Positions 24,321-32,335 of a stretch of 64,000 nt of DNA are shown here, piece by piece. The position numbers were made by a program, and so were the translations under genes. The stretch is from Pseudomonas sp. Bc-h. Lineage in GTDB: Bacteria; Pseudomonadota; Gammaproteobacteria; Pseudomonadales; Pseudomonadaceae. The first letter of the stretch is position 1, and every line of letters begins with the position of its first letter. The DNA lies in assembly GCF_002080045.1 (NCBI RefSeq), contig NZ_MUIN01000015.1:157260-221259 (forward strand), in the 5' to 3' direction. The notes below the pieces were generated by a model. The model saw only the letters and a list, made by a program, of their open reading frames with translations. It did no database searches and was not told where the DNA came from.

Positions 24321-24536
24321 TCACCCGATTTTCTTCTCATCCGGTTTCTGCACTTCCTTGCCAGAGGCCTGTTCCACCCCCGCTTTGTGCCCCGGGTCCT
24401 GATCGTCGAACAGGATGCTGTGCGCCGGGCCGTCGAGGTCGTCGTACTGGCCGCTGTCCACGGCCCAGAAAAACACGTAGATCGCCACTGCCACGATCAA
24501 CAGGGCCACCGGAATCATGATGTACAGCGCGGGCAT
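24321..24536 (-). CDS. ccoS: cbb3 oxidase assembly protein CcoS
   Basis: The 71-residue protein begins with one membrane helix (MPALYIMIPVALLIVAVAIY) and continues with the family signature FFWAVDSGQYDDLDGPAHSI, then LFDDQ and a charged tail. CcoS is needed for heme and copper insertion into cbb3 oxidase. GGAGG five bases before the ATG at 24536 fixes the start and rules out a longer frame that runs into ccoI. It follows ccoI by 25 bases, within one operon. Confidence 0.94.
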   Translation of the reverse strand: MPALYIMIPVALLIVAVAIYVFFWAVDSGQYDDLDGPAHSILFDDQDPGHKAGVEQASGKEVQKPDEKKIG

Positions 24537-24561
24537 AGGGCCTCCGGAAGCGGTTGGTTGA

Positions 24562-27012
24562 TCATGCGGGCAAAAGGCGATTGCGGCTGGCGTCGGCCGC
24601 AGCGGCATCATCGACCTTAATGCGGGTCAGGCGCAGCGCATTAAGCACCACGACCAGCGAGCTGACCGACATGCCCGCCGCCGCCCACAATGGTGTGATC
24701 CAGCCCAGGGCGGCGAAGGGTAGCATGAGGCCATTGTACAGCCCGGCCCAGAGCAGATTCTCGATGATAATGCGGCGCGTGCGTCGAGCCAGCGTGAAGG
24801 CCTGAATCAGAGCCTGCAAGCGATTGGACAGCAACACCGCGTCGGCGCTGGTTTTCGCCAGATCGGTGGCTGACCCCATGGCGACGCTGATATCGGCAGC
24901 GGCCAACACAGGCACGTCATTCACGCCGTCGCCGAGCATCAACACTTTTCGGCCCTGCGCCCGGAGTTGCTGAAGGATCTGCAGTTTGTCATCAGGTCGC
25001 AGGCTGCCGCGGGCGTCCTCGATCTTCAGTTGTGCAGCGACACTGGCGACCATCGGCGAGCTGTCGCCAGACAACAACAGGGTCTTCCAGCCACGTTGTT
25101 TGCAGGCATCGATCAGCTCAGCCGCGTCATCACGCAGCCGGTCATCGAGCACCAGCCAGGCCAGGACTTCCCGATCATTGCCCAGCAGCAGCCATTGCCC
25201 GGGTTCATCCGGCATTTTCGGGACAGGGTTGCCACTCAACCCGCAGACAAAGTCAGCCTGACCAATCCGCACCTGCCGCCCATCAATACGGCCTTCCAGC
25301 CCCAGCCCCGGCACGCTCGCAACTGCCTCGGCGGTCAGCGGGGTATTGCCGAAAGCGCGGGCGATGGGATGTTCGGAGCGGTTCTCCAGGGCTGCGGCAA
25401 TCCACAGACAATCGTCGCTGCCCATTGACCCCAGGCTGCGGATGGCCCGGAGCGTCAAGCGGCCTTCGGTCAACGTGCCGGTCTTGTCGAAAATCACCGT
25501 GTCGATCTGGTTCAGGCCCTCGAGCACATGCCCGCGCGTCAGCAGCAGGCCAAGTTTGTGCAGAGTGCCGGTGGCGGTGGTCAGCGCAGTGGGCGTGGCC
25601 AGCGAAAGGGCGCAAGGGCAGGTCGCGACCAGCATCGCCAGCACGATCCAGAATGCACGCTGTGGGTCCAGCTGCCACCACAGCACGCCGATGCACGCGG
25701 CCAGCGCCAGCGAGATCAGCAGAAACCACTGTGCAGCACGGTCGGCGATCTGTGCCAGACGCGGCTTTTCCGACTGCGCCCGATCCAGCAGACGCACGAT
25801 GGCGGAAAGTCGCGTGTCGTGACCGAGGGCGAGCACTTGCACGGTCAGGGCGCTTTCGACGTTCAGGGTCCCGGCCGTAACGGCATCCCCGGCGGTGCGC
25901 GGTTGCGGTAAATACTCGCCCGTCAGCAGCGATTCATCGACGCTGGATTGCCCGGCAATGATCTTCCCGTCAGCCGGCAAAACCGCGCCGGGATGCACTA
26001 GCACGTGATCGTTCAGGCGCAGCTCGCTGAGCAGGATGCGTTCGCTGTTGCCGGTCTGATCCAGGCGCAAACAGGAGGCGGGTAGCAGATTGACCAGTTG
26101 CGCGGTCGCAGCGGCCGTGCGCTCCCGTGCGCGACGCTCCAGATAGCGCCCGGTGAGAAGGAATAGCGCAAACATGCCGACGGCGTCGAAGTACAACTCG
26201 CCGATGCCGGTGATCGCGGTCCAGATCCCGGCGACGTAAGCCAGCCCGATGGCCAGCGATACCGAAACGTCCATGGTCAGGTGGCGGGTTCGCAGGTCTC
26301 TGAATGCGCCTTTGAAGAACGGCGCGCAGCTGTAGAACACGATCGGCGTCGTCAGAAACATCGCCACCCAGCGCAGGATGGTGTGCATTTCGGGGCTCAG
26401 ATCGATGTTGAATTCCGGCCATGTCGCCATGGTCGCCATCATCGCCTGAAACCACAGCAACCCCGCGACACCCAACTGACGCAGGCTGCGGCGATTCTCT
26501 TGGGCCAACTGCTCAGTGGCCTGATCCGCTTGATAAGGGTGAGCGGCGTAGCCAATGCTGCGCAGTTCGCCCAGCACTTGGCTCAGTGCGAAGGTCGCGG
26601 CATTCCAGCGCAGAAACAAACGGTGGTTGGACAGGTTGAGCCGCGCCTCGACCACCTCAGGCAAGGTGCGCAGATGACGTTCGATCAACCAGCCGCACGC
26701 CGCGCAACTGATGCCTTCGATCAGCAGCGTGGTTTCGGCCGACTGGTTGTCGTGACGGACGAATGGCGCCTGGACGTCTGGGCGGTCGTACAGTGCTTGT
26801 TCGTCGAGCAGCTGCGCAGGAAGGGTCTGAGGATTGGTCGAGGCTTCGCTGCGATGGCTGTAGTAGCTTTCCAGGCCGCCTTCGACGATGGCCTGCGCCA
26901 CGGCCTGGCATCCGGGGCAACAGAACTCGCGGATTTCACCCAGGACGACAGCGTTGAAGCGATTACCGGGCGGGACGGGCAGGGCGCAGTGGAAGCAAGT
27001 GTCTATGGCCAC
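24562..27012 (-). CDS. ccoI: Copper-transporting P-type ATPase CcoI
   Basis: The protein (816 aa) is a P1B ATPase. It begins with IDTCFHCALPVPPG and EFCCPGCQAVAQ, typical of CcoI/FixI, then has a heavy-metal domain (GISCAACGWLIERHL). The membrane metal site is CPCAL, the phosphorylation loop DKTGTLTEG, and the hinge GDGVNDVPVLAAADISVAMG. It exports Cu(I) for cbb3 oxidase assembly. The start is probably the GTG at 27012; the longer frame to 27069 reads through a palindromic repeat (IPAFPRRAWERS), an artefact often seen in Pseudomonas proteins. The repeat arm supplies GGGAA as ribosome-binding site. Confidence 0.95.
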   Translation of the reverse strand: MAIDTCFHCALPVPPGNRFNAVVLGEIREFCCPGCQAVAQAIVEGGLESYYSHRSEASTNPQTLPAQLLDEQALYDRPDVQAPFVRHDNQSAETTLLIEGISCAACGWLIERHLRTLPEVVEARLNLSNHRLFLRWNAATFALSQVLGELRSIGYAAHPYQADQATEQLAQENRRSLRQLGVAGLLWFQAMMATMATWPEFNIDLSPEMHTILRWVAMFLTTPIVFYSCAPFFKGAFRDLRTRHLTMDVSVSLAIGLAYVAGIWTAITGIGELYFDAVGMFALFLLTGRYLERRARERTAAATAQLVNLLPASCLRLDQTGNSERILLSELRLNDHVLVHPGAVLPADGKIIAGQSSVDESLLTGEYLPQPRTAGDAVTAGTLNVESALTVQVLALGHDTRLSAIVRLLDRAQSEKPRLAQIADRAAQWFLLISLALAACIGVLWWQLDPQRAFWIVLAMLVATCPCALSLATPTALTTATGTLHKLGLLLTRGHVLEGLNQIDTVIFDKTGTLTEGRLTLRAIRSLGSMGSDDCLWIAAALENRSEHPIARAFGNTPLTAEAVASVPGLGLEGRIDGRQVRIGQADFVCGLSGNPVPKMPDEPGQWLLLGNDREVLAWLVLDDRLRDDAAELIDACKQRGWKTLLLSGDSSPMVASVAAQLKIEDARGSLRPDDKLQILQQLRAQGRKVLMLGDGVNDVPVLAAADISVAMGSATDLAKTSADAVLLSNRLQALIQAFTLARRTRRIIIENLLWAGLYNGLMLPFAALGWITPLWAAAGMSVSSLVVVLNALRLTRIKVDDAAAADASRNRLLPA

Positions 27013-27016
27013 GGAT

Positions 27017-27120
27017 CGTTCCCACGCTCTGCGTGGGAACGCAGGTATTGACGCGTTGCGTCGTTGCAAGTTCGACGCGGAGCGCCTGGCAAGGCATTCC
27101 CACGCAGAGCGTGGGAACGA
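27017..27120. repeat. Palindromic repeat pair between ccoH and ccoI
   Basis: CGTTCCCACGCTCTGCGTGG and, about 75 bases away, ATTCCCACGCAGAGCGTGGG are inverted copies; each is itself a hairpin around CCCACGC. This is a different dispersed palindrome from the GTGGGAGGGAGC type. It lies between ccoH and ccoI, and its ccoI-proximal arm begins only four bases from the ccoI start codon. Confidence 0.85.
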
Positions 27121-27133
27121 TCATTTGCAATGT

Positions 27134-27673
27134 TCACTTTTTCGACTCTTGCGCACCCTGAATCGGTTCGTCGCCGAGAATCAGATCCTTGTCACGGGTA
27201 ATGGATTCTTCTTCGAACAGGCGCCAGGTCTGGCTGTTCTCGACGCCCAATAACTCGACGAAACGTCGTCCCTCGACCTTGTCGCTCATTTGCCCGACAT
27301 ATCGCCCGGGTTGGGCGGGGTTGCGGGCGAGGACGATCTTGCGGTCCTTTTCCGGCTGGGTCGGCGAAATCAGATTCAGCACCAGGGTTTCCGGCTGGCT
27401 CTCGCCGGTCAACCGCAGGTCGGCTTCACCGGTGACGTCATCGAGGGTCACGGTGGCCCGCAGCTTCAGGGATTGTGCGAGCAGTTCACGGTCCAGGGAA
27501 CGGTTGATGCCTTTACCTGCCTCGTAATAATTGTCGCTGACCAGGTTGTCCGGGTTGTTCACGGCAATCGTCACCATCGACAGGGTCAACGTGACCGAGC
27601 AGGTGAGGATGGCGATGATGATCCACGGCCAGAGGTGCTTGTACCAGGGGCTTGAGGCAGTTGCTACGGTCAT
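27134..27673 (-). CDS. ccoH: cbb3 oxidase assembly protein CcoH/FixH
   Basis: The protein (179 aa) has one N-terminal membrane helix (WPWIIIAILTCSVTLTLSMV) followed by the FixH signature NPDNLVSDNYYEAGKGINR, and a periplasmic beta-rich domain. CcoH binds the newly made oxidase subunits during assembly. It lies 12 bases after ccoG on the same strand and ahead of ccoI, the standard ccoGHIS order. Confidence 0.94.
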   Translation of the reverse strand: MTVATASSPWYKHLWPWIIIAILTCSVTLTLSMVTIAVNNPDNLVSDNYYEAGKGINRSLDRELLAQSLKLRATVTLDDVTGEADLRLTGESQPETLVLNLISPTQPEKDRKIVLARNPAQPGRYVGQMSDKVEGRRFVELLGVENSQTWRLFEEESITRDKDLILGDEPIQGAQESKK

Positions 27674-27685
27674 GTCTGACTTCTC

Positions 27686-29101
27686 TCAACGAACTTGTGG
27701 GCCGATGAATCGGCTCTTGGCTTGTATTTCGGTGCCGCTGTTCTCGATGTCCTTGAGGATGAAGCGGATCTCGTTGGTGCTCGACGGCAGTTGTTCGGGT
27801 GACACCGACAGCTCCACCGGCATGGTGAAGATTTCCCCGGCAGGCACCTTGATTTCGCGTCGGCCTTGCAGCTTCAGGTCGGGCAAACCCGCGGCGTCGA
27901 GTACGTAAGTGTGATCGACCTGATCCTTGTTCATCACTTTCAGGCTGTAGACGTTTTCGATCCGCCCTTCAGCGTTCTCGCGGTACAGCACGCGGTCCTT
28001 GCTGACATCGAAGCCCACCAGCGAACGCATGAAGAACGCTGCGGTCAGCACACCGATCATCACCAGCAGCACCACGGCGTAACCGATCAGGCGCGGCCGG
28101 AACTTGTGGGTTTTCTGCCCGGACAGGTTGTGTTCGGTGGTGTAGCTGATCAGGCCGCGAGGGTAACTCATCTTGTCCATGATGGTGTCGCAGGCATCGA
28201 TGCACGCCGCGCAACCGATGCACTCGATCTGCAGGCCGTCGCGAATGTCGATGCCAGTCGGGCAGACCTGGACGCACATGGTGCAGTCGATGCAGTCGCC
28301 CAGTCCTTGCGCCTTGTAATCGAGTTCTTTTTTACGCGGGCCACGTTTCTCGCCACGGCGTGGGTCGTAGGAGACGATCAGGGTGTCTTTGTCGAACATC
28401 ACGCTCTGAAAACGCGCGTAGGGGCACATGTAGATGCACACCTGTTCGCGCAGCCAGCCAGCGTTGCCATAAGTCGCGAGCGTGAAGAAACCGACCCAGA
28501 AATACGACCAGCCATCGGCCTGGCCGGTGAAGAAGTCCACGGTCAGTTCGCGGATCGGTGAGAAGTAACCGACGAAAGTCAGCCCCGTGACCAGGCCGAT
28601 CAAAAGCCACAGGCCGTGCTTGGCGAATTTGCGGGTGAACTTGCTGGCGCTCATCGGCGCCTTGTCCAGCTTGATGCGCTGGTTGCGGTCGCCTTCGGTG
28701 ACCTTTTCGCACCACATGAAAATCCACGTCCACACGCTTTGCGGGCAGGTGTAGCCGCACCAGACGCGGCCGGCGAAAACGGTAATGAAGAACAGCCCGA
28801 AGGCGCTGACGATCAGGATGCCCGACAGGAGAATGAAGTCCTGTGGCCAGAAGGTGGCGCCGAAGATATAGAACTTGCGCTCCGGCAGGTTCCACCACAC
28901 CGCTTGATGTCCGCCCCAGTCGAGCCAGACGGTGCCGAAATACAGCAGAAACAGGAGAATGCCGCCGCCGATTCGCAGGTTGCGGAAAATACCGGTAAAC
29001 GCCCGGGTGTAGATCTTCTCCCGAGACGCGTAGAGGTCGACGGTGTCACTGTCCTTTTTCGCCGGTGGCGTGACGTTGTGTACCGGAATCTGGTTGCTCA
29101 T
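27686..29101 (-). CDS. ccoG: cbb3 maturation ferredoxin-like protein CcoG
   Basis: The protein (471 aa from MSNQIPVHNV) has five or so membrane helices and two [4Fe-4S] binding stretches: DCIDCTMCVQVCPTGIDIRD and ECIGCAACIDACDTIMD. Membrane Cys pairs are in RVWCGYTCPQSVW and VCIYMCPYARFQ. A C-terminal Ig-like domain follows (about residues 360-471). CcoG reduces Cu(II) to Cu(I) for oxidase assembly. The ribosome-binding site is weak, and a start nine codons upstream (29128) is possible. A near-perfect Anr box lies 166 bases upstream. Confidence 0.95.
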   Translation of the reverse strand: MSNQIPVHNVTPPAKKDSDTVDLYASREKIYTRAFTGIFRNLRIGGGILLFLLYFGTVWLDWGGHQAVWWNLPERKFYIFGATFWPQDFILLSGILIVSAFGLFFITVFAGRVWCGYTCPQSVWTWIFMWCEKVTEGDRNQRIKLDKAPMSASKFTRKFAKHGLWLLIGLVTGLTFVGYFSPIRELTVDFFTGQADGWSYFWVGFFTLATYGNAGWLREQVCIYMCPYARFQSVMFDKDTLIVSYDPRRGEKRGPRKKELDYKAQGLGDCIDCTMCVQVCPTGIDIRDGLQIECIGCAACIDACDTIMDKMSYPRGLISYTTEHNLSGQKTHKFRPRLIGYAVVLLVMIGVLTAAFFMRSLVGFDVSKDRVLYRENAEGRIENVYSLKVMNKDQVDHTYVLDAAGLPDLKLQGRREIKVPAGEIFTMPVELSVSPEQLPSSTNEIRFILKDIENSGTEIQAKSRFIGPQVR

Positions 29102-29144
29102 CGCAGCATGCTCATCGAAGCGTTCCACGGTGGTGGAGAAAATG

Positions 29145-29170
29145 CCCCGGTCAGTACGTGCCGACCGGGG
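29145..29170. terminator. Hairpin in the ccoG leader
   Basis: CCCCGGTC and GACCGGGG form an 8-bp stem with a ten-base loop, 44-69 bases before ccoG. On the minus strand it is followed by CATTTTC, a weak T-run. It could end transcription from the metallophosphoesterase gene or shape the ccoG leader; the sequence does not decide. Confidence 0.45.
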
Positions 29171-29266
29171 TCACTGAGTTCTTTTAATACCGCACTTCGT
29201 ACCCTGTCACTTTAGTCGATGGGGAGGACCTTCGATCACTTTCACGGCGTGCGGCGCCTTCATTAC

Positions 29267-29280
29267 ATGATCTGGATCAA
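29267..29280 (-). promoter_or_regulatory. Anr-like box upstream of ccoG
   Basis: On the minus strand, TTGATCCAGATCAT matches TTGAT-N4-ATCAA in nine of ten fixed positions. It lies between the metallophosphoesterase stop and ccoG, so ccoGHIS probably has its own low-oxygen promoter. Confidence 0.75.
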
Positions 29281-29334
29281 GTCCTGAATATCAGCGCAGC
29301 AAGCGATCACCACGCGCCCTGGCAAAGCATCAAG

Positions 29335-30363
29335 CTACTGAACCTGCTTGCTGGCGGGCAGGCGGGGTCTGGCAAGCACCACACCATTTTGCCAATCGTT
29401 CTGACTGACCAGCATCACGTTGAGCCTGCCTGCATTACGATCGACCTCCGCGATCAGATAATGGCGCTGTGACGCGGAACCGCTGAGAAACAGCGGGACC
29501 GTGCCAAAGAAACTGTTTCGGTCATAGGGGCCGCTTCGGCTGTGGTGATGCCCGGCAAACACCGCCGACACCTCGTACTGCTGGATCATGGCTTTGAAGC
29601 GATCCCGCTCCTCTGTACTGGCTATCCATTCATCCGGCTTGTGCATGTTCAAAATAATGATCCGGTTCGCCGCTCGTGCCTTTTTCAGTTCATCTTCCAG
29701 CCAGTCCAGTGACGCCCTGATTCTGAAGTCGTAGTCCCTGAACTGCGTCAGTTTCAAGGAAGTGAAATCCACTCGATACGTCGGGTAGTTGTTCAATTGA
29801 ATGAGCTGAACATCCTCGATCCGTTTGCTGTAAGCGAGGCTGCCGATCCATGTTTCTTTCAGCCCAACCTGCTCGATGGAGATATCCATGGCGTCGACCT
29901 TGTCGCCCATCCTGGTTTTCAGGTCGAACAGACTCTCCCGTGCGCATCCGTTAGCTGCGCAGTTACCGACGTTGTTTTCATAGTCATGATTACCCAGGCC
30001 AAAGTAATAATCTCCGTTCAGATGGTGATCAAGAATGCGGTACACAAACTCGCGCTGCCATCCGTGGCCGAAAGCCGTCATGTCACCGTTGATCATGACC
30101 GGCACGTTCTGCTCAGGCCTGGACTGGCGAAATTCGGCGATGTTCAGGTACTGCTCATGAATCAACTCTTTGGAGCGCTTTTCGTTTTCCCGGTTGGAGA
30201 TATCACGGCCTGCATCACTTTCCGGCGTCCAGGGGTACTGCGGATCTGAGCTGAAAACCAGGTACGACTTTCCTGATTCATCAATGAAAGCCGACGTGGC
30301 CTGTGCGTTGAAACTGGCCAGGCAGATGCCCAGCGATCCTATCAAGCGTGTCCATGTGTTCAT
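29335..30363 (-). CDS. Secreted calcineurin-like metallophosphoesterase
   Basis: A signal peptide (TRLIGSLGICLASFNAQATS) leads a 342-residue protein with the metallophosphoesterase motifs in order: SSDPQYPW (Asp40), INGDMTAFGHG, GLGNHDYENN, ILNMHKPDEW and FAGHHHSRSGPYD. Two Cys residues (NCAANGCARES) may form a disulfide. It probably hydrolyses a phosphate ester in the periplasm; the substrate is unknown. It sits between ccoP and ccoG, where many pseudomonads carry a second ccoNOQP set. An inverted repeat separates it from ccoP, so it may be transcribed alone. Confidence 0.87.
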   Translation of the reverse strand: MNTWTRLIGSLGICLASFNAQATSAFIDESGKSYLVFSSDPQYPWTPESDAGRDISNRENEKRSKELIHEQYLNIAEFRQSRPEQNVPVMINGDMTAFGHGWQREFVYRILDHHLNGDYYFGLGNHDYENNVGNCAANGCARESLFDLKTRMGDKVDAMDISIEQVGLKETWIGSLAYSKRIEDVQLIQLNNYPTYRVDFTSLKLTQFRDYDFRIRASLDWLEDELKKARAANRIIILNMHKPDEWIASTEERDRFKAMIQQYEVSAVFAGHHHSRSGPYDRNSFFGTVPLFLSGSASQRHYLIAEVDRNAGRLNVMLVSQNDWQNGVVLARPRLPASKQVQ

Positions 30364-30506
30364 GGTCCATTTCCCTATGCAGGTGAATACAAGCGCGTCC
30401 TGCGACTTGCTTCAGACAGTGTAGGGAAGCGTCTCCAGTGACCTGGGTATATAAGTCTTGACCTCCGGGAAAAGGGTAATCAAATGTAAGCCCGCGCCGG
30501 GCGTCC

Positions 30507-30544
30507 GATCGAGTTTCACCGGCTCAGTGCGGTGAAACCCGATC
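30507..30544. terminator. Inverted repeat after ccoP
   Basis: GTTTCACCG and CGGTGAAAC, flanked by GATC on both sides, form a 9-bp stem extended by outer pairs, just past the ccoP stop. No T-tract follows on the minus strand. It is probably the end of the ccoNOQP transcript. Confidence 0.5.
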
Positions 30545-30552
30545 TTGCGAAC

Positions 30553-31530
30553 CTACTGCGGCTCGGCCGGTTTATCCCCATGGGACAGGCTGTAGACGTA
30601 TGCCGCCAGCAGGTGCACCTTGTCGTTGCCTTGCAGCAGTTCCTGCGCAGGCATCTGGCCCTGACGGCCGTAACGGATGGTCTGCTGCAGTTGCGCGAAG
30701 CTCGAGCCGTAGATGAACGCGCCAGGGTGAGTCAGGTCAGGCGCGCCCATCGCGGGAGTACCTTTGCCTTGCGGCCCGTGGCAGGCCACGCAGTTGGCGG
30801 CAAAAATCTTCTGCCCCGCCGCTGGATCGGCTTTGGCGTCTTCCGCCAGTTTGCGGCCGTCCAGTTGGGTCAGCACGAAAGCCGCCACATCGCGAACGCC
30901 CTGGTCACCCACCACTTCACCCCAGGCTGGCATCACTGCGTGGCGACCGCCCATGATCGTGGTCTTGATCGTTTGTGGCTCGCCGCCCCAGCGCCAGTCG
31001 GCGTCTGTCAGGTTGGGGAAACCGTAGGCGCCCTTGGCGTCGGAGCCATGGCACACCGAGCAGTTGGATGCGAACAGGCGGCCGCCCATCTTCAGCGCTT
31101 GCGGGTCTTTGGCCACTTCTTCGATGGGCATCGCGGCGAATTTGGCGAAGATCGGACCGAAACGTGCGTCCGAACGCGCCATTTCCTTCTCCCATTCGTG
31201 GACCCCGGTCCAGCCCGGCTGACCATTGGAGAAAGCGATTTTCTTGTCGTTGTCGACGTAGTCGTAACCCGGCAGCAGGCCTTTCCAGTTGCCCAGGCCG
31301 GGGTACAGCGCCAGATAACCCAGGGCGAAAATAATGGTGCCGACAAACAGCATGAACCACCACTTGGGCAGTGGATTGTCGTACTCCTCGATGCCATCGA
31401 AAGAGTGGCCGACGGTTTCGTCAGTGGTATCGGCGCGCTGGCCCTTGCGGGTCGCCAGCAACAGCCAGGTCAGGCAGAAGATCGTGCCCAGCGACAGAAC
31501 CGTGACGTACAGGCTCCAAAACGTAGTCAT
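30553..31530 (-). CDS. ccoP: cbb3 oxidase diheme subunit CcoP
   Basis: The protein (325 aa) begins with a membrane segment (WSLYVTVLSLGTIFCLTWLL) and a second one (WFMLFVGTIIFALGYLALYP). Two c-type heme sites follow, CSVCHG and CVACHG, with distal methionines in the PAWGE and GQMPAQ regions. CcoP takes electrons from cytochrome c4/c5 and passes them to CcoO/CcoN. Its ATG overlaps the ccoQ stop (ATGA), a mark of translational coupling. Confidence 0.96.
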   Translation of the reverse strand: MTTFWSLYVTVLSLGTIFCLTWLLLATRKGQRADTTDETVGHSFDGIEEYDNPLPKWWFMLFVGTIIFALGYLALYPGLGNWKGLLPGYDYVDNDKKIAFSNGQPGWTGVHEWEKEMARSDARFGPIFAKFAAMPIEEVAKDPQALKMGGRLFASNCSVCHGSDAKGAYGFPNLTDADWRWGGEPQTIKTTIMGGRHAVMPAWGEVVGDQGVRDVAAFVLTQLDGRKLAEDAKADPAAGQKIFAANCVACHGPQGKGTPAMGAPDLTHPGAFIYGSSFAQLQQTIRYGRQGQMPAQELLQGNDKVHLLAAYVYSLSHGDKPAEPQ

Positions 31531-31718
31531 TCTTTGTTGCTCCTGGAAGCTTGCGCTTGCTCGAGGTGCTTGATGGCCTCGGGATCATCGGCAAAGGGCA
31601 GCAGGGTCGCGTCGTCGAATTCGGCTTTGCGTCGCGGGCTGAACACCCACAGCGCCAGACCGATGAAGGCCACCATCACCACGACGGTACCCAGGCCTCG
31701 AATCATCCCGATATCCAT
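31527..31718 (-). CDS. ccoQ: cbb3 oxidase small subunit CcoQ
   Basis: The 63-residue frame starts MDIGMIRGLGTVVVMVAFIG, a single membrane helix, continues LALWVFSPRRKAEFDDATLL and ends in a charged tail, the usual CcoQ layout. It stabilises the oxidase complex. It lies five bases after ccoO and overlaps ccoP by four bases. It is easily missed because a longer spurious frame runs through it into ccoO. Confidence 0.94.
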   Translation of the reverse strand: MDIGMIRGLGTVVVMVAFIGLALWVFSPRRKAEFDDATLLPFADDPEAIKHLEQAQASRSNKE

Positions 31719-31723
31719 AGCGA

Positions 31724-32335
31724 TCACCGTTTGCTCTTGATGATGGTGCCCAGGCCCTGCAGGTAGGCCACGAGCGCGTCCATTTCGGTCTTGCCTTTGA
31801 CGGCGGCACCGGCACCGGCGATGTCTTCGTCGGTGTAAGGCACGCCGAGGCTGCGCAGGACTTCCATCTTGCGACCGGTGAGCTTGCCGTCGAGCTTGTG
31901 TTCCACCAGGAACGGGTACGCCGGCATGATCGACTCCGGCACCACGTTGCGCGGGTTGTACAGGTGCGCGCGGTGCCAGTCGTCGGAGTAGCGGTTGCCG
32001 ACGCGGGCCAGGTCCGGCCCGGTGCGTTTGGAGCCCCACAGGAACGGATGATCCCAGACGCTTTCGCCAGCCACCGAGTAGTGACCGTAACGTTCGGTCT
32101 CGGCGCGGAACGGACGGATCATCTGCGAGTGGCAGCCGACACAGCCGTTGGCGATGAACACGTCGCGGCCTTCGAGCTCCAGTGCCGGGCGCGGCTTCAT
32201 GCCTTCGACCGGTTTATTGGTCACGTCCTGAAAGAACAGCGGGACGATCTGGGTCAGGCCGCCGACCGCAACGGCGATGACCATGAAGATCGACAGCAGG
32301 CCGATGTTCTTCTCGAGCATTTCATGTTTGATCAT
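31724..32335 (-). CDS. ccoO: cbb3 oxidase monoheme subunit CcoO
   Basis: The protein (203 aa) has one N-terminal membrane anchor (GLLSIFMVIAVAVGGLTQIV) and the heme c site NGCVGCHSQMIRPFRAETER. PESIMPAYPFLVE holds the axial methionine. The ATG overlaps the ccoN stop (TGATG). It carries electrons from CcoP to the heme b centre of CcoN. Confidence 0.96.
   Translation of the reverse strand: MIKHEMLEKNIGLLSIFMVIAVAVGGLTQIVPLFFQDVTNKPVEGMKPRPALELEGRDVFIANGCVGCHSQMIRPFRAETERYGHYSVAGESVWDHPFLWGSKRTGPDLARVGNRYSDDWHRAHLYNPRNVVPESIMPAYPFLVEHKLDGKLTGRKMEVLRSLGVPYTDEDIAGAGAAVKGKTEMDALVAYLQGLGTIIKSKR

Noticed and set aside
23884..24520. Several repetitive reading frames of 128-186 codons on both strands
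   Set aside because: They are produced by the 87-bp tandem repeat, whose length is a multiple of three. Translations are simple repeats of REP sequence, without ribosome-binding sites.
24537..24611. Longer start for ccoS overlapping ccoI
   Set aside because: A strong GGAGG lies five bases before the internal ATG at 24536, and the added residues do not resemble CcoS.
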